Shown: piece after piece, positions 9,884-19,143 of the stretch
How the letters are laid out: each line of letters opens with the position of its first letter
Position numbering within the stretch: position 1 is the stretch's first letter
NCBI GenBank assembly: GCA_903822595.1
Contig: CAIJPS010000036.1
Span: 49,013-113,012 of the forward strand
Origin: an uncultured Chlorobiaceae bacterium
GTDB lineage: Bacteria > Bacteroidota > Chlorobiia > Chlorobiales > Chlorobiaceae
DNA: 64,000 bases
Direction of reading: 5' to 3'
The notes under the pieces: generated by a model
Database searches by the model: none
The model's input: the letters and a program-made list of their open reading frames with translations, nothing else
What the model was told of the DNA's origin: nothing
Position numbers and translations under genes: made by a program

Positions 9884-10342
9884 TCAGAAGGGCAGATCGT
9901 CCTTTTCATTTTCAAGCAGTGCTCCAGAAGGCGGAGCTGGTGGTAATTGATGCTCGGGCGTACTTTGATGGCGCTCGTAACCCTGCTGGCTGCTTTCATA
10001 GTTCTGTCCTGAGGGCTTGCCATCAAGCATCTGCATGTCGCTGATCACAATCTCTGTGGTGTATTGCTTGACGCCCTCTTTTTCCCAGCTTCGGGTTTGC
10101 AGTTTTCCTTCAACATAGATTTGAGATCCTTTATGCAGATACTCTTTGCAGATCTCCGCCAGTCGTCCCCATGCGACGATTCTGTGCCACTCGGTTTTTT
10201 CCTGGAGTTCGCCCTGCTGGTTTTTGAACTTCTCGCTTGTTGCAAGCGTGAAGTTTGCTACGGTTGTCGATCCAGCCAGTCGGCTCTCTGGTTCACCACC
10301 GAGTCTTCCGATCAGCATTACCTTATTAAGTCCTCTTGCCAT
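9884..10342 (-). CDS. ssb: Single-stranded DNA-binding protein
   Basis: 152 aa from the ATG at 10342 ([19 protein letters not shown]). The frame continues 17 codons upstream, but those do not resemble SSB. An OB fold covers about residues 1-105 ([36 protein letters not shown]). A low-complexity Gln/Pro/Ser linker follows, then the conserved acidic tip ENEKDDLPF that recruits SSB partner proteins. SSB tetramers coat ssDNA in replication and repair. The neighbours holA and pyrK are on the same strand. Confidence 0.95.
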   Translation of the reverse strand: MARGLNKVMLIGRLGGEPESRLAGSTTVANFTLATSEKFKNQQGELQEKTEWHRIVAWGRLAEICKEYLHKGSQIYVEGKLQTRSWEKEGVKQYTTEIVISDMQMLDGKPSGQNYESSQQGYERHQSTPEHQLPPAPPSGALLENEKDDLPF

Positions 10343-10417
10343 GGTATTTGGATGGTTCGTTGAAAAAAGCGTTCGGGAATACCCTGCCTCCATGTTGTAA
10401 AGATAGGATTATCCTTT

Positions 10418-11224
10418 TTATACTGCAAGCAGCTCGGCATCAATGACAGGGCCTTCCCGGCAGAGCAGTATGGTACGTAGCCCTCCATCCGGACTTTTGA
10501 CTTCGACGCTGCAGCCGTAGCAGATTCCTATTCCGCAGCCCATTACCGATTCAAGTGAGACGTCGCAGGCCAACCGGTGTTCACGACAGAACCCGGCAAC
10601 CGCTTTCAGCATTGGATTTGGGCCGCACGCAAAAACTTTGAGACTCTCTTTTTTTTCAAAACCGGGCAGTTCGTTTTCGAGCAGCTCTACCACAGTGCCC
10701 CTGAATCCTGAGGACCCGTCATCGGTTGCGAAGCGGCAGTTTGAAAGACTCCCTGCGAGCAGCTCCTCGTTTGTCCGGCCTCCAATCAGGTTGATTACCT
10801 TTTTGCCTTTCGCGGCAACTGTTTTTTCAAGAAAAAGCATTGGGGCTGTGCCGATCCCTCCGGAAACCAGAATCGCGGTGTTGAACTCCTTGCTTGTTGT
10901 GTCGAAACTGGTTCCAAGCGGGCCGAGTACCATCACTGTTGAACCTTTTTCGGTATTGCATAAAAGCGAGGTGCCGGGCCCGATTGATTTGGCCATGATG
11001 TCGATATGCTCTCCCTCTCTGTTGTGTATCGAAAATGGTCTTCTGAGCAGTGGCAGCGTCGTGTCGCTGACCTTGATGTTCACAAAGTTTCCGGGCTTGG
11101 CTGCAGCGGCAATTGCCGGGCAATGAAGCGTGATGATGCTGACACTGCTGCTGATTCGGCGGGTCTGGACGACAGTGGCCCGGATATCGACGATGGAGTT
11201 GGTTTCGAGCATAACGGGGCTCAT
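10418..11224 (-). CDS. pyrK: Dihydroorotate dehydrogenase electron-transfer subunit
   Basis: 268 aa, ferredoxin-reductase fold. PyrK passes electrons from the FMN subunit PyrD to NAD+ through FAD and a [2Fe-2S] cluster in pyrimidine synthesis. Visible: the FAD motif [13 protein letters not shown], the NAD-binding glycine stretch [16 protein letters not shown], and four cluster cysteines near the C-terminus at about C230, C235, C238 and C255 (C-x4-C-x2-C-x16-[10 protein letters not shown], then LLCREGP). No pyrD lies next to it. A second in-frame ATG four codons downstream is an alternative start. Confidence 0.9.
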   Translation of the reverse strand: MSPVMLETNSIVDIRATVVQTRRISSSVSIITLHCPAIAAAAKPGNFVNIKVSDTTLPLLRRPFSIHNREGEHIDIMAKSIGPGTSLLCNTEKGSTVMVLGPLGTSFDTTSKEFNTAILVSGGIGTAPMLFLEKTVAAKGKKVINLIGGRTNEELLAGSLSNCRFATDDGSSGFRGTVVELLENELPGFEKKESLKVFACGPNPMLKAVAGFCREHRLACDVSLESVMGCGIGICYGCSVEVKSPDGGLRTILLCREGPVIDAELLAV

Positions 11225-11440
11225 CCAGGGATAGGTGATGGTTTGTACTCAGAGAGGTTAATTAAGTGAGCAGAACATTCATTTGCAAGCCGTTGGCTCT
11301 ATATAAAAAATATTAAAAATTTTTAAGCTTGGCTGAAGTGTGTATGTTGAATCTTTTGTAGTGTCAGCTCAGAGTGATATCTTTGGCTTTTTCTGATTTC
11401 TGATTTTTCCCTCAGCGTTCCTAAATCCAATGTCCGGTTC

Positions 11441-12667
11441 ATGCGTATTTTAACTTTTACAGGTAAAGGCGGAGTAGGTAAAACCAGTGTCTCTGCGGCT
11501 ACGGCAGTACGCTTGTCGCAGCTTGGTTACCGTACACTTGTTCTTTCTACCGATCCCGCACATAGTCTTTCGGATTCGTTCAACCTGCCTCTTGGTGCCG
11601 AACCGACCAAAATCAAGGAGAATCTTGATGCCATTGAGGTTAATCCCTATGTGGACCTGAAGCAGAACTGGCATGCGGTGCAGAAGTACTATACGAAGGT
11701 TTTTATGGCTCAGGGTATTTCGGGGGTCATGGCCGATGAAATGACCATCCTGCCTGGTATGGAAGAGCTTTTCTCCCTTTTGAGGGTAAAGCGTTATAAA
11801 GCTTCCGGACTCTATGATGTTCTGGTGCTCGATACGGCCCCGACTGGTGAAACCCTTAGGCTTCTCTCCCTTCCGGATACCCTTGCCTGGGGTATGAAGG
11901 CGATCAAAAATGTCAACAAATACCTTATCAAGCCGCTGAGCAAGCCGCTTTCAAGAATGTCCGATAAAATTGCATTTTTTATTCCTCCGGCTGATGCTGT
12001 TGAGTCGGTTGATCAGGTATTTGATGAGCTTGAAGATATCCGAGAAATTCTTACGAATAATCAGAAATCGACGGTACGCCTGGTGATGAATGCGGAAAAA
12101 ATGTCGATCAAGGAGACCATGCGTGCCTTGACCTACCTGAACCTGTATGGCTTCAAGGTCGATATGGTGCTGGTCAACAAGCTGCTTGATACAAAAGAGG
12201 ACAGCGGATATCTGGAGAATTGGAAAGCTATTCAGCAGAAGTACCTTGGAGAGATTGAAGAGGGATTTTCTCCCCTTCCGGTTAAAAAGCTGAGGATGTA
12301 TGAAAAAGAGATTGTCGGTCTTGCGTCACTTGAGATGTTCGCCAAGGATATGTACGGCGACACTGATCCATCCGACATGATGTATGACGAGCCGCCGATA
12401 AAGTTTGTTCGTAATGGCGATGTCTACGAAGTACAGTTGAAGCTCATGTTTGCCAATCCTGTCGATATTGATGTTTGGGTAACCGGTGATGAGTTGTTTG
12501 TACAGATCGGTAATCAGCGCAAGATCATTACGCTTCCGATCAGCCTGACCGGACTTGAACCGGGCGATGCTGTTTTCAAGGATAAATGGCTGCACATTCC
12601 CTTTGACCTCAATCATCAGGAGCATAGCCAGCAGCAAAAAGAACAAAAAGCTTATGATAGAGGATAA
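11441..12667 (+). CDS. ArsA/Get3-type ATPase with C-terminal HSP20-like domain (first copy)
   Basis: 408 aa. SIMIBI-class ATPase with the deviant Walker [15 protein letters not shown] at the N-terminus, switch I STDPAHSLSDSF, and switch II VLDTAPTGETLRLL. The last roughly 85 residues form an ArsA_HSP20-like beta-sandwich (YEVQLKLMFANPVDIDV, DELFVQIGN). I see no cysteine in the protein, so neither the arsenite-binding cysteines of ArsA nor the CxxC of Get3 is present and an arsenical-pump role is unlikely. No arsB, arsC or arsR is nearby. It lies 124 bp upstream of csmC. Inference: a chaperone- or targeting-type ATPase for membrane or chlorosome-envelope proteins. Confidence 0.85.
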   Translation: MRILTFTGKGGVGKTSVSAATAVRLSQLGYRTLVLSTDPAHSLSDSFNLPLGAEPTKIKENLDAIEVNPYVDLKQNWHAVQKYYTKVFMAQGISGVMADEMTILPGMEELFSLLRVKRYKASGLYDVLVLDTAPTGETLRLLSLPDTLAWGMKAIKNVNKYLIKPLSKPLSRMSDKIAFFIPPADAVESVDQVFDELEDIREILTNNQKSTVRLVMNAEKMSIKETMRALTYLNLYGFKVDMVLVNKLLDTKEDSGYLENWKAIQQKYLGEIEEGFSPLPVKKLRMYEKEIVGLASLEMFAKDMYGDTDPSDMMYDEPPIKFVRNGDVYEVQLKLMFANPVDIDVWVTGDELFVQIGNQRKIITLPISLTGLEPGDAVFKDKWLHIPFDLNHQEHSQQQKEQKAYDRG

Positions 12668-12791
12668 TCATCCCGTTGAAGAGTATTTGTTTAGATCGAT
12701 ATTTATGTTTAAGTTTCGGTAGAGTAATTTTATCAGTTCATAATCATAACCGGGGCACCATTCTTGCTGCCTCATTTCCATGGAGAGTGAT

Positions 12792-13211
12792 ATGTCGGAA
12801 TCTTATCAGAAACTACGTAAAGATTTTAAGGAACTTGAGTTTACCGATCGCCTTACGTTCCTTGCTGAGAGTGTGCTTTTAACTGGCCAGAGCGCTGTTG
12901 TGGGTAGCCTGAACCTTGCCGGTAATATTTTTGATACGGTAACGGGTACGGTGGGTGCTGTTATCGATGCTTCAGGCATTGGCAATCTGCTTGGCAGTAC
13001 CGGTGGTGTTGTTGGTGAGACCATTGACAGGGTTGCCATTACCGTAAAGGATGCATCCAGAACTGCCAGTGAATTGTATGTCAGCGCTGTTGAAACCGTT
13101 GAAAATGCAACCGGAAATGCTGCGACGGCAGTTGGTGATGCAGGGGTATCTGCTTCCGAAGTGGTCAAGAATTTTGCTGGTTCTTTTCAGAAAGGCCCGA
13201 TAAGGAAATAA
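12792..13211 (+). CDS. csmC: Chlorosome envelope protein C
   Basis: 139 aa from the ATG at 12792; GGAG lies 5 nt before it. An in-frame ATG four codons upstream (12780) is less well placed. The protein opens with a charged, probably helical segment ([18 protein letters not shown]). A long Gly/Ala/Val/Thr-rich region follows with repeated GxVxG and [13 protein letters not shown] patterns, typical of the CsmC/CsmD group. CsmC sits in the lipid monolayer of the chlorosome, the antenna organelle of green sulfur bacteria, and is usually encoded just before csmA, as here (132-bp gap). Confidence 0.9.
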   Translation: MSESYQKLRKDFKELEFTDRLTFLAESVLLTGQSAVVGSLNLAGNIFDTVTGTVGAVIDASGIGNLLGSTGGVVGETIDRVAITVKDASRTASELYVSAVETVENATGNAATAVGDAGVSASEVVKNFAGSFQKGPIRK

Positions 13212-13332
13212 GAGTTTTTTTTTGGCGGTGACGCCGTCGTGAGAAATTTTTTGTGTTTTTTTGTTTATTACCATAAATTGAATCAAGAATTCTGATTTTA
13301 CGTTTCTGATTATTTTCCAACAATTAAATTCC

Positions 13333-13339
13333 AAGGAGG
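13333..13339 (+). promoter_or_regulatory. Strong ribosome binding site of csmA
   Basis: AAGGAGG lies 4 nt before the csmA ATG, a near-perfect anti-SD match and the strongest one I noticed in the window. This fits the very high abundance of CsmA in chlorosomes. Confidence 0.85.
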
Positions 13340-13343
13340 AGTT

Positions 13344-13586
13344 ATGAGTGGTGGTGGCGTTTTTACCGATATCCTGGCAGCAGCTGGACGCATTTTTGAA
13401 GTGATGGTTGAGGGGCATTGGGAGACTGTAGGCATGTTGTTTGATTCTTTGGGCAAAGGCACCATGAGAATCAACAGGAATGCTTATGGCAGCATGGGCG
13501 GAGGCACAAGCCTTCGTGGCTCTTCACCTGAGGTTTCAGGTTATGCCGTTCCTTCAAAAGCTGTTGAATCAAAGTTCGCAGAGTAA
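13344..13586 (+). CDS. csmA: Chlorosome baseplate protein CsmA precursor
   Basis: 80 aa; CsmA is among the most conserved proteins of green sulfur bacteria. It forms the paracrystalline baseplate and binds one bacteriochlorophyll a per subunit through a histidine. Here that is H25 in VEGHWETVG, beside W26. In Chlorobaculum the precursor loses about 20 C-terminal residues, and the same tail ([19 protein letters not shown]) is present. A strong RBS precedes it and a strong terminator follows 28 nt after the stop codon, so csmA is the last gene of the csmC-csmA transcript. Confidence 0.97.
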   Translation: MSGGGVFTDILAAAGRIFEVMVEGHWETVGMLFDSLGKGTMRINRNAYGSMGGGTSLRGSSPEVSGYAVPSKAVESKFAE

Positions 13587-13613
13587 GCATACCCGGAGTT
13601 ATGCTCCTCGCTC

Positions 13614-13651
13614 AGGCAGTGAAAAGGTTAAATCTTTCACTGCCTTTTTTT
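13614..13651 (+). terminator. Rho-independent terminator of csmCA
   Basis: Perfect 11-bp inverted repeat AGGCAGTGAAA (13614-13624) / TTTCACTGCCT (13635-13645), 10-nt loop, followed by a run of seven T ending at 13651. Confidence 0.93.
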
Positions 13652-13764
13652 GTTTTCAAAAAGGCGGCCATTGTGGTGTTGACGGGGTGATTTCTGTTTA
13701 TTGTAAAATTTTCATAGATTTACATTCAGCGTGCTAATCAGTATCAAGTGAACAGGTATGGGTA

Positions 13765-15288
13765 ATGGCTAATTTATCGTTGTATGTTTCGGCGCAGACC
13801 GAACAGAGTGATGTGACTGAGTTTTTTCAGAAAGGGCTCATGAGTGCCGGTGAGAATCCGATTGCATTTTTTGAGGGGGTTTTTTATGAATCACACCAGG
13901 AGCGCGTTGGTAATATTGCCTTTCAGGATTATCTGATCTATACCGACAAGGCTGTTTACTTCTGGGCAAGGGGTTCCAGTAAAGACTATCTTGACCGGTT
14001 TAATCTTGGCTCCGTCTCTGTAAACAGTCGGAACAAGGATCATGATTTTGCGACGCTTAATTTTAAGGTTCGCCGTGAGGAGAAGGATCCTGTCTATGTG
14101 ATTTTTGATATGGTCGAACTGAGGGAAGCTGAATTGATTATCAGGCTTCATACGGTTATTGAGTCGGTCATAGAAGAGCGTTGTGGCCTTGATTACCGGA
14201 AAAATCTTCCTGACGATGTTTCTCTGCTTATTCTGAGGGGATCAAGGAATATTTGTGTTCCTCAGGTCATCTCTCTTCGCTTTAATGCTCCCGATTCCAC
14301 ACAGCGTGAGAGCCATATTGGTTATGGTCAGGATCTGCTTGAGCAATATAAGGCCTCGATCGGTTACCCTTCGGATGAAAGGGCTCCGCAGCAGTCTGGA
14401 GCTGTTCCAGGGGGAGGGCAAGGCGGGGAGCATAATCCGGAAGGATTTTCTCCGGCTGATGTTATCAAGGGAATTGAGAATATGCTTCCCACAGATCCGG
14501 CTTCATTGAAAAGAATTGCCGGTTCTCTCAAGGAGATGATAGGAGACGCTCCCTTCAAGATTCGTGACCAGGTCAAGAATGATCTGCAACATGTTCCCGG
14601 AATGCTCACTGCGCTCAATGAGCTGATTAACAGTATCGCGGATAACCCGCAGGCCGAACGTTTTGTTATCAATATTGTTAAAACGGCAGTCAAAAATGAT
14701 GGGGTAATCGGATCGGTTGGCAAGCTGTTACGGCTCTCCTCCAGTTTTGGCGAGACATCGAAGAAGAGGGCACAACGGCCCTCCCCAAAAGTGGATAGTG
14801 CCGGATCGGATGATGATCTGTTGCCGGATAAGTCGCGCGATGCAGATGATGATCGTATGTTCAAAAGAAAGAACATTCATATAAGCAGTAATGATGAGGC
14901 GACGCTCAATGAAGATTGTTTCAGCAGCGATCCCTCCCCGGTTGCGCAACACAATACGGTTTCAGCGGCATCCGGTGAATCAGTCCTGGGAGTGGGTGAG
15001 CTTCAGGGTGATACTGGCCAGAAGCGCAAAAATATTACGGTCAAAGCTCTTGACGAGGAGATCCCCTCAATCGTGAAAAATATGATGAGTACGGATGATT
15101 CGCAGAGTGCGGGCGAAAGTCGTCCTGCAAAAAAAATCAGGATCATGTCGGATTCGGACGATGTTCGCCCGGCTGACAAGCTTTTTTCTGAATCACCCAC
15201 GGATGATGATGCTCCTGAAAAAAAAGCATCTGTTGCCAGGAGCCTGCGTGGCAATGACCCTGATAACGAAGGAGCAACTCATCGATAA
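13765..15288 (+). CDS. Unknown protein with bacterial PH-like N-terminal domain and disordered acidic tail
   Basis: 507 aa; I do not recognise a named family. Residues about 25-130 look like a bacterial PH/GRAM-type beta domain ([41 protein letters not shown]). A helical middle region (about 225-325, with [20 protein letters not shown]) follows. The last 180 residues are low-complexity, rich in Ser/Asp/Lys, and carry three similar short units: [24 protein letters not shown] and [12 protein letters not shown] (basic patch, Ile-rich strand, acidic stretch). No signal peptide or membrane segment is seen. It lies between csmA and the second arsA-like gene, so a role in chlorosome biogenesis is an inference from context only. 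Confidence 0.75.
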   Translation: MANLSLYVSAQTEQSDVTEFFQKGLMSAGENPIAFFEGVFYESHQERVGNIAFQDYLIYTDKAVYFWARGSSKDYLDRFNLGSVSVNSRNKDHDFATLNFKVRREEKDPVYVIFDMVELREAELIIRLHTVIESVIEERCGLDYRKNLPDDVSLLILRGSRNICVPQVISLRFNAPDSTQRESHIGYGQDLLEQYKASIGYPSDERAPQQSGAVPGGGQGGEHNPEGFSPADVIKGIENMLPTDPASLKRIAGSLKEMIGDAPFKIRDQVKNDLQHVPGMLTALNELINSIADNPQAERFVINIVKTAVKNDGVIGSVGKLLRLSSSFGETSKKRAQRPSPKVDSAGSDDDLLPDKSRDADDDRMFKRKNIHISSNDEATLNEDCFSSDPSPVAQHNTVSAASGESVLGVGELQGDTGQKRKNITVKALDEEIPSIVKNMMSTDDSQSAGESRPAKKIRIMSDSDDVRPADKLFSESPTDDDAPEKKASVARSLRGNDPDNEGATHR

Positions 15289-15335
15289 AAAGCGTTCAGT
15301 CAAGATTAAGTCCACTCAATAGTTTTATTATCAAC

Positions 15336-16490
15336 ATGAGAATTATTCTTTACCTGGGTAAAGGAGGGGTAGGAAAAACTACCGTTTCCGCTTCATCTGC
15401 AACAGCAATTGCCCGAAGAGGACAACGGGTTTTGATCATGAGTACCGATGTCGCTCACAGTCTTGCCGACGCGTTGAGCACCGAGCTCTCTTCCACGCCG
15501 GTGGAGGTTGAAAAGAATCTCTTTGCCATGGAGGTGAATGTCTTGGCGGAAATCAGGGAGAACTGGACTGAGCTCTATTCCTACTTTTCATCGATTTTAA
15601 TGCATGATGGCGCCAATGAAGTTGTTGCTGAAGAACTTGCCATTATGCCGGGTATGGAGGAGATGATCAGTCTGCGCTATATCTGGAAAGCAGCCAAGTC
15701 AGGTGATTATGATGTGGTTGTTGTTGATGCTGCCCCAACCGGAGAGACCATGCGTTTGCTTGGAATGCCTGAATCGTACGGATGGTATGCCGATAAAATT
15801 GGTGGGTGGCACGCGAAAGCTATTGGTTTTGCTGCTCCGCTCCTGAACAAGTTCATGCCGAAGAAAAATATCTTCAAGCTGATGCCGGAGGTGAATTCAC
15901 ACATGAAAGAGCTTCATGGCATGCTTCAGGATAAATCCATAACCACTTTCAGGGTTGTCCTTAATCCGGAAAATATGGTTATCAAGGAGGCTTTGCGGGT
16001 CCAGACCTACCTCAATCTGTTCGGCTACAAGCTTGATGCCGCTGTAGTCAACAAGATTCTTCCTGCAAGCTCATCTGACAGCTACCTGCAGAGTCTGATC
16101 GATATTCAGAGCAAATATCTCAAGGTGATTGAAAATTGCTTCTATCCGGTGCCGATTTTCAGGGTGAAACAGTCTACGGCAGAGATCATCAATACCGACA
16201 GGCTCTATCAGTTGAGTCAGGAGATGTTTGGTGAACATAATCCGGCAGATATCCTCTATATTGACGATAAAACCCAGATGCTGGAGAAAGTTGACGGGAA
16301 ATATGTCCTGAGTCTTTACCTGCCGAACGTTGAGGTGAAGAAGCTTAATGTGAACATCAAGGGTGATGAGTTGCTTGTGGATATCAACAACTTCCGCAAA
16401 AGCATTATTTTGCCCAATGTCCTGGTTGGCCGGAAGACTGAAGGGGCTGATTTTGCTGAAGGGAATCTTAATATCACCTTTGCCAACTGA
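15336..16490 (+). CDS. ArsA/Get3-type ATPase with C-terminal HSP20-like domain (second copy)
   Basis: 384 aa, paralogue of the protein at 11441. Deviant Walker [15 protein letters not shown], switch [13 protein letters not shown], switch [17 protein letters not shown], and a C-terminal ArsA_HSP20-like domain (about residues 310-384: [21 protein letters not shown]). Only one cysteine is seen (ENCFYP), so the arsenite site and the CxxC dimer zinc site are absent. It is 47 bp downstream of the PH-like gene and probably co-transcribed with it. A strong terminator follows. Two such ATPases bracket csmCA. Inference: they form a homo- or heterodimer handling chlorosome envelope or membrane proteins. 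Confidence 0.85.
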   Translation: MRIILYLGKGGVGKTTVSASSATAIARRGQRVLIMSTDVAHSLADALSTELSSTPVEVEKNLFAMEVNVLAEIRENWTELYSYFSSILMHDGANEVVAEELAIMPGMEEMISLRYIWKAAKSGDYDVVVVDAAPTGETMRLLGMPESYGWYADKIGGWHAKAIGFAAPLLNKFMPKKNIFKLMPEVNSHMKELHGMLQDKSITTFRVVLNPENMVIKEALRVQTYLNLFGYKLDAAVVNKILPASSSDSYLQSLIDIQSKYLKVIENCFYPVPIFRVKQSTAEIINTDRLYQLSQEMFGEHNPADILYIDDKTQMLEKVDGKYVLSLYLPNVEVKKLNVNIKGDELLVDINNFRKSIILPNVLVGRKTEGADFAEGNLNITFAN

Positions 16491-16529
16491 GCCTCTTTTC
16501 GTGGTTTTTATGGGATAATCCCTGTTTTT

Positions 16530-17072
16530 TTACATAAGGGAGAGCTTTAAGCCAAGCTCTCCCTTTTTTATTTCCACCCTCTCTTTTATTTTTATCAGTA
16601 CGGAGCGGTCGTTGCAGCATTCAAGAAGTTGCAGAATGGTCTGCTGCATCGCAGGGTGCAGGGGGTTGGCAATGTCGAGCAGAGGGACAAGAACGAATTT
16701 TCGGCAATGCAGTTCGGGGTGCGGGATTGAAAGTGTTTCGGTTTGGATGCTCGTGTCGTCATAGAGCAGAATATCGAGGTCGATAACCCTCGGGCTCCAG
16801 CGCGGATAGAAGTCTGGCCGTCCAAGTTCCTGTTCAATGGTTTTGCATTGCCAGCGGAGCTCTTCGGCCTGAAACGAGGTTTCAAGCTGAAGAACGCCGT
16901 TAAAGAAGCGGTTCTGTTCACTCTCTCCAACTGGTTCGGTCATATAGATTGATGATATTGCGCGTACCGATGTTTCATCGAGATGAGCAAGCCTGTCGAC
17001 AGCTTCCTGCAAGTGGCGGAGGCGATTTCCGATATTGGATCCTATCCCGATAAAGACCTTGTGTCTCGGCAT
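16530..17072 (-). CDS. folK: 2-amino-4-hydroxy-6-hydroxymethyldihydropteridine diphosphokinase
   Basis: 180 aa from the ATG at 17072 (MPRHKVFIGIGSNIGNRLRH). The open frame continues upstream but overlaps folB. HPPK transfers pyrophosphate from ATP to the pterin alcohol in folate synthesis. Motifs: GIGSNIGNR, the pterin-loop region TEPVGESEQNRFFNGV, the Mg-binding RVIDLDILLYDD, and IPHPELHCRKFVLVPL. folB ends 4 nt before its start, so the two form an operon. The C-terminal tail beyond the family core (KGELGLKLSLM) is encoded by the stem of the opposite-strand terminator. Confidence 0.93.
   Translation of the reverse strand: MPRHKVFIGIGSNIGNRLRHLQEAVDRLAHLDETSVRAISSIYMTEPVGESEQNRFFNGVLQLETSFQAEELRWQCKTIEQELGRPDFYPRWSPRVIDLDILLYDDTSIQTETLSIPHPELHCRKFVLVPLLDIANPLHPAMQQTILQLLECCNDRSVLIKIKERVEIKKGELGLKLSLM
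16537..16569 (+). terminator. Rho-independent terminator of the second arsA-like gene, lying inside folK
   Basis: Perfect 11-bp inverted repeat AGGGAGAGCTT (16537-16547) / AAGCTCTCCCT (16554-16564) followed by six T. It lies 47 nt past the arsA-like stop codon and within the last codons of folK on the opposite strand. Confidence 0.9.
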
Positions 17073-17076
17073 AATT

Positions 17077-17454
17077 TCAGCGGCGGGAGGTGATGTAATC
17101 AGCTTCGGCATAATCACAGATACCGTCAACCGGCGGGTTGCGTTTGCGTACCCTGATACAGACTTTCTCCAGAATGGGAAATTCCTGGAGAAGGTCGTGG
17201 GCGATCTCATAGGCTACTGCCTCAATGAGAAAGTATTTCCTGAGGGTCAGCGCTTCCCGTATCTTCTTGTATACTGCACCGTAGTCGACGGTTTTTGTGA
17301 TGTCATCGTTGAGTGCAGCATCGGAAAAGTTGAAAAAGAGCTCCGCATCGACCTCATATTTTCCTCCGACGGTGTGCTCTTCCTTGAGTACCCCATGGTG
17401 CGCATAGAAAACCATGTTTACCAGACGAACGCATAGGGGGGCGGAGTGTATCAT
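17077..17454 (-). CDS. folB: Dihydroneopterin aldolase
   Basis: 125 aa from the ATG at 17454, preceded on the - strand by AAGG about 6 nt away; the longer open frame has no family similarity before this Met. Motifs: [21 protein letters not shown] (opening tunnel-fold strand), [17 protein letters not shown], and [14 protein letters not shown] with the catalytic Glu. It produces 6-hydroxymethyl-dihydropterin, the substrate of FolK encoded immediately downstream. Confidence 0.92.
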   Translation of the reverse strand: MIHSAPLCVRLVNMVFYAHHGVLKEEHTVGGKYEVDAELFFNFSDAALNDDITKTVDYGAVYKKIREALTLRKYFLIEAVAYEIAHDLLQEFPILEKVCIRVRKRNPPVDGICDYAEADYITSRR

Positions 17455-17515
17455 AGAGACCTTGAGGTAATGAAATCGACGGATAGATGCTTTTTCAGCG
17501 TACCGCGACTCTCTT

Positions 17516-17851
17516 TTATGGCTTGACCTTCTTTTCGTATTTGTTGCCGACAACCTTGCATTCCGGCAGGCAGAACCACAGGAGCATATCGGAGTTGCCA
17601 TCATTCAGGACTTTAAAACTTCCGGAATCATAAACAACTTCAACGATAATGTTATCCCATGCCAAAAGATCCCCTTCGTAAATTTCGTGACCATCCTTGT
17701 CATCCAGTCCGGTACACTGTAACCATTCAGAGCGCTGCCTGAACTTCAGAAAATCGACATCACGGGTATTGACGGTAGTGAACTTCCAGAGATCCTGAAG
17801 TGTGACTACGTCCTGAAATAGTGCTTTAAATCTGATCTTGTTGATATCCAT
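17516..17851 (-). CDS. YopX-domain protein
   Basis: 111 aa from ATG 17851 ([14 protein letters not shown]); an in-frame Met four codons upstream (17863) is also possible. The start MxxxKIRFKA, the segment [19 protein letters not shown] and the short beta-rich C-terminus match the YopX family, usually encoded by phages and prophages and of unknown function. No other phage gene is nearby, so it looks like a stray or domesticated gene. It lies upstream of folB on the same strand with a 61-bp gap. Confidence 0.72.
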   Translation of the reverse strand: MDINKIRFKALFQDVVTLQDLWKFTTVNTRDVDFLKFRQRSEWLQCTGLDDKDGHEIYEGDLLAWDNIIVEVVYDSGSFKVLNDGNSDMLLWFCLPECKVVGNKYEKKVKP

Positions 17852-18096
17852 AGCTCCCGTCATAATAAAGACCCGAAACCGGGCAGTGCTTCGAGATCAT
17901 TCTGCAGGCCGATACCTGCCCATACCGCTTATCCATCAATATAACAATTCTCTATCTCGTTCTCTAAAAAGCCATACAATCACTTTCTCAAAAGGGTTGT
18001 TCTTTTGCTGTGGCGGGGAGTGATTTTATGGTGGAGGGTATTGGCGAAATCACTACTTTGGTGCGGTGAAACGATATTTTTTCAAAATATTCAGAC

Positions 18097-18984
18097 ATGG
18101 CAATCATGAAGAACAAGGTGTATGACGATTTTTATGAGGGGTGTCGTGCAAGGGCCATTGCGCTCGCTCTTGAGGAAGATCGTTATACAGGCGATATTAC
18201 CACAATTGCCACCATTGATCCTCTTCAGGATGGCAGTGCTGTTATCAGGGCGAAGGAGGATGGTATCCTCTGCGGGGCTGGTGTTGCCATGCAGGTTTTT
18301 GCCGCATGCGATCCTGCGCTTTCGGTTGTGTTGCATTGCTGTGACGGCGAACTTCTTCATTGCGGTGAGCTGATTCTTGAAGTGAGCGGCAAGCTTGCTC
18401 CTCTGCTTATAGGCGAACGCACCGTTCTTAATTTTATGCAGCGTATGTCGGGGATTGCAACTCGAACGAGGGCCTATGTTGACAAGGTGAGCCATACGGG
18501 CACAAAAATTCTTGACACTCGCAAAACTGCTCCGGGATTGCGCTATTTCGACAAGGAGGCAGTCAGAATCGGCGGGGGGCAAAACCACCGTTTTGGCCTC
18601 TTCGACATGATTCTTATCAAGGATAACCATATTGATGCTTCAGGAGGAATTGCCAAAGCCATTCAGCGTGCTCAGTTGTATCGCGAAGAGCAAAAACTTG
18701 AGGTGAAGATTGAAACCGAGGTTCGTTCAATGGACGAATTGAGGGAGGCGCTTGCCTGCCTTCCGGATATTATTCTTCTCGATAACTTTACTCCTGAGCT
18801 TATGAAAGAGGCGGTTCTTTATGTCAAAAGTTCCGGCAGCAGCCCTCTTCTTGAAGCTTCGGGAAATATTGGTATGCACAATGTGCTGGATGTTGCTGAA
18901 ACCGGTGTTGACTTTATTTCCATCGGAGAGTTGACCCACAGTGTGAAGGCTCTGGATCTTTCAATGACAATCGCTCTTGTCTGA
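18097..18984 (+). CDS. nadC: Nicotinate-nucleotide pyrophosphorylase (carboxylating)
   Basis: 295 aa. Quinolinate phosphoribosyltransferase makes nicotinate mononucleotide from quinolinate and PRPP in NAD synthesis. Motifs: EEDRYTGDIT, IGERTVLNFMQRMSGIAT, LDTRKTAPGLRYFDKEAVRIGG (cut here after 20), DMILIKDNHI, the EVKIETEVRS strand, and LLEASGNIG / DFISIGELTHS at the barrel C-terminus. A second Met three codons in is an alternative start. nadA and nadB are not in the window. Confidence 0.95.
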   Translation: MAIMKNKVYDDFYEGCRARAIALALEEDRYTGDITTIATIDPLQDGSAVIRAKEDGILCGAGVAMQVFAACDPALSVVLHCCDGELLHCGELILEVSGKLAPLLIGERTVLNFMQRMSGIATRTRAYVDKVSHTGTKILDTRKTAPGLRYFDKEAVRIGGGQNHRFGLFDMILIKDNHIDASGGIAKAIQRAQLYREEQKLEVKIETEVRSMDELREALACLPDIILLDNFTPELMKEAVLYVKSSGSSPLLEASGNIGMHNVLDVAETGVDFISIGELTHSVKALDLSMTIALV

Positions 18985-19143
18985 ACGGGATAAAATGATC
19001 GTTCATAATCAGAAAATCCACCAAAACTAACAGCAGAACCAAGAATTATTCGATATTATTCTCAAAATTATGCGTAATATCAAGAGGGGACTGATAGCTG
19101 TATCGTCGGTGCGTTTGTTTTATAAAAAAAACAGGAGAGAACC

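Noticed and set aside
11441..16490. Arsenic-resistance operon
   Set aside because: The ArsA-like proteins lack arsenite-binding cysteines and no other ars gene is present.
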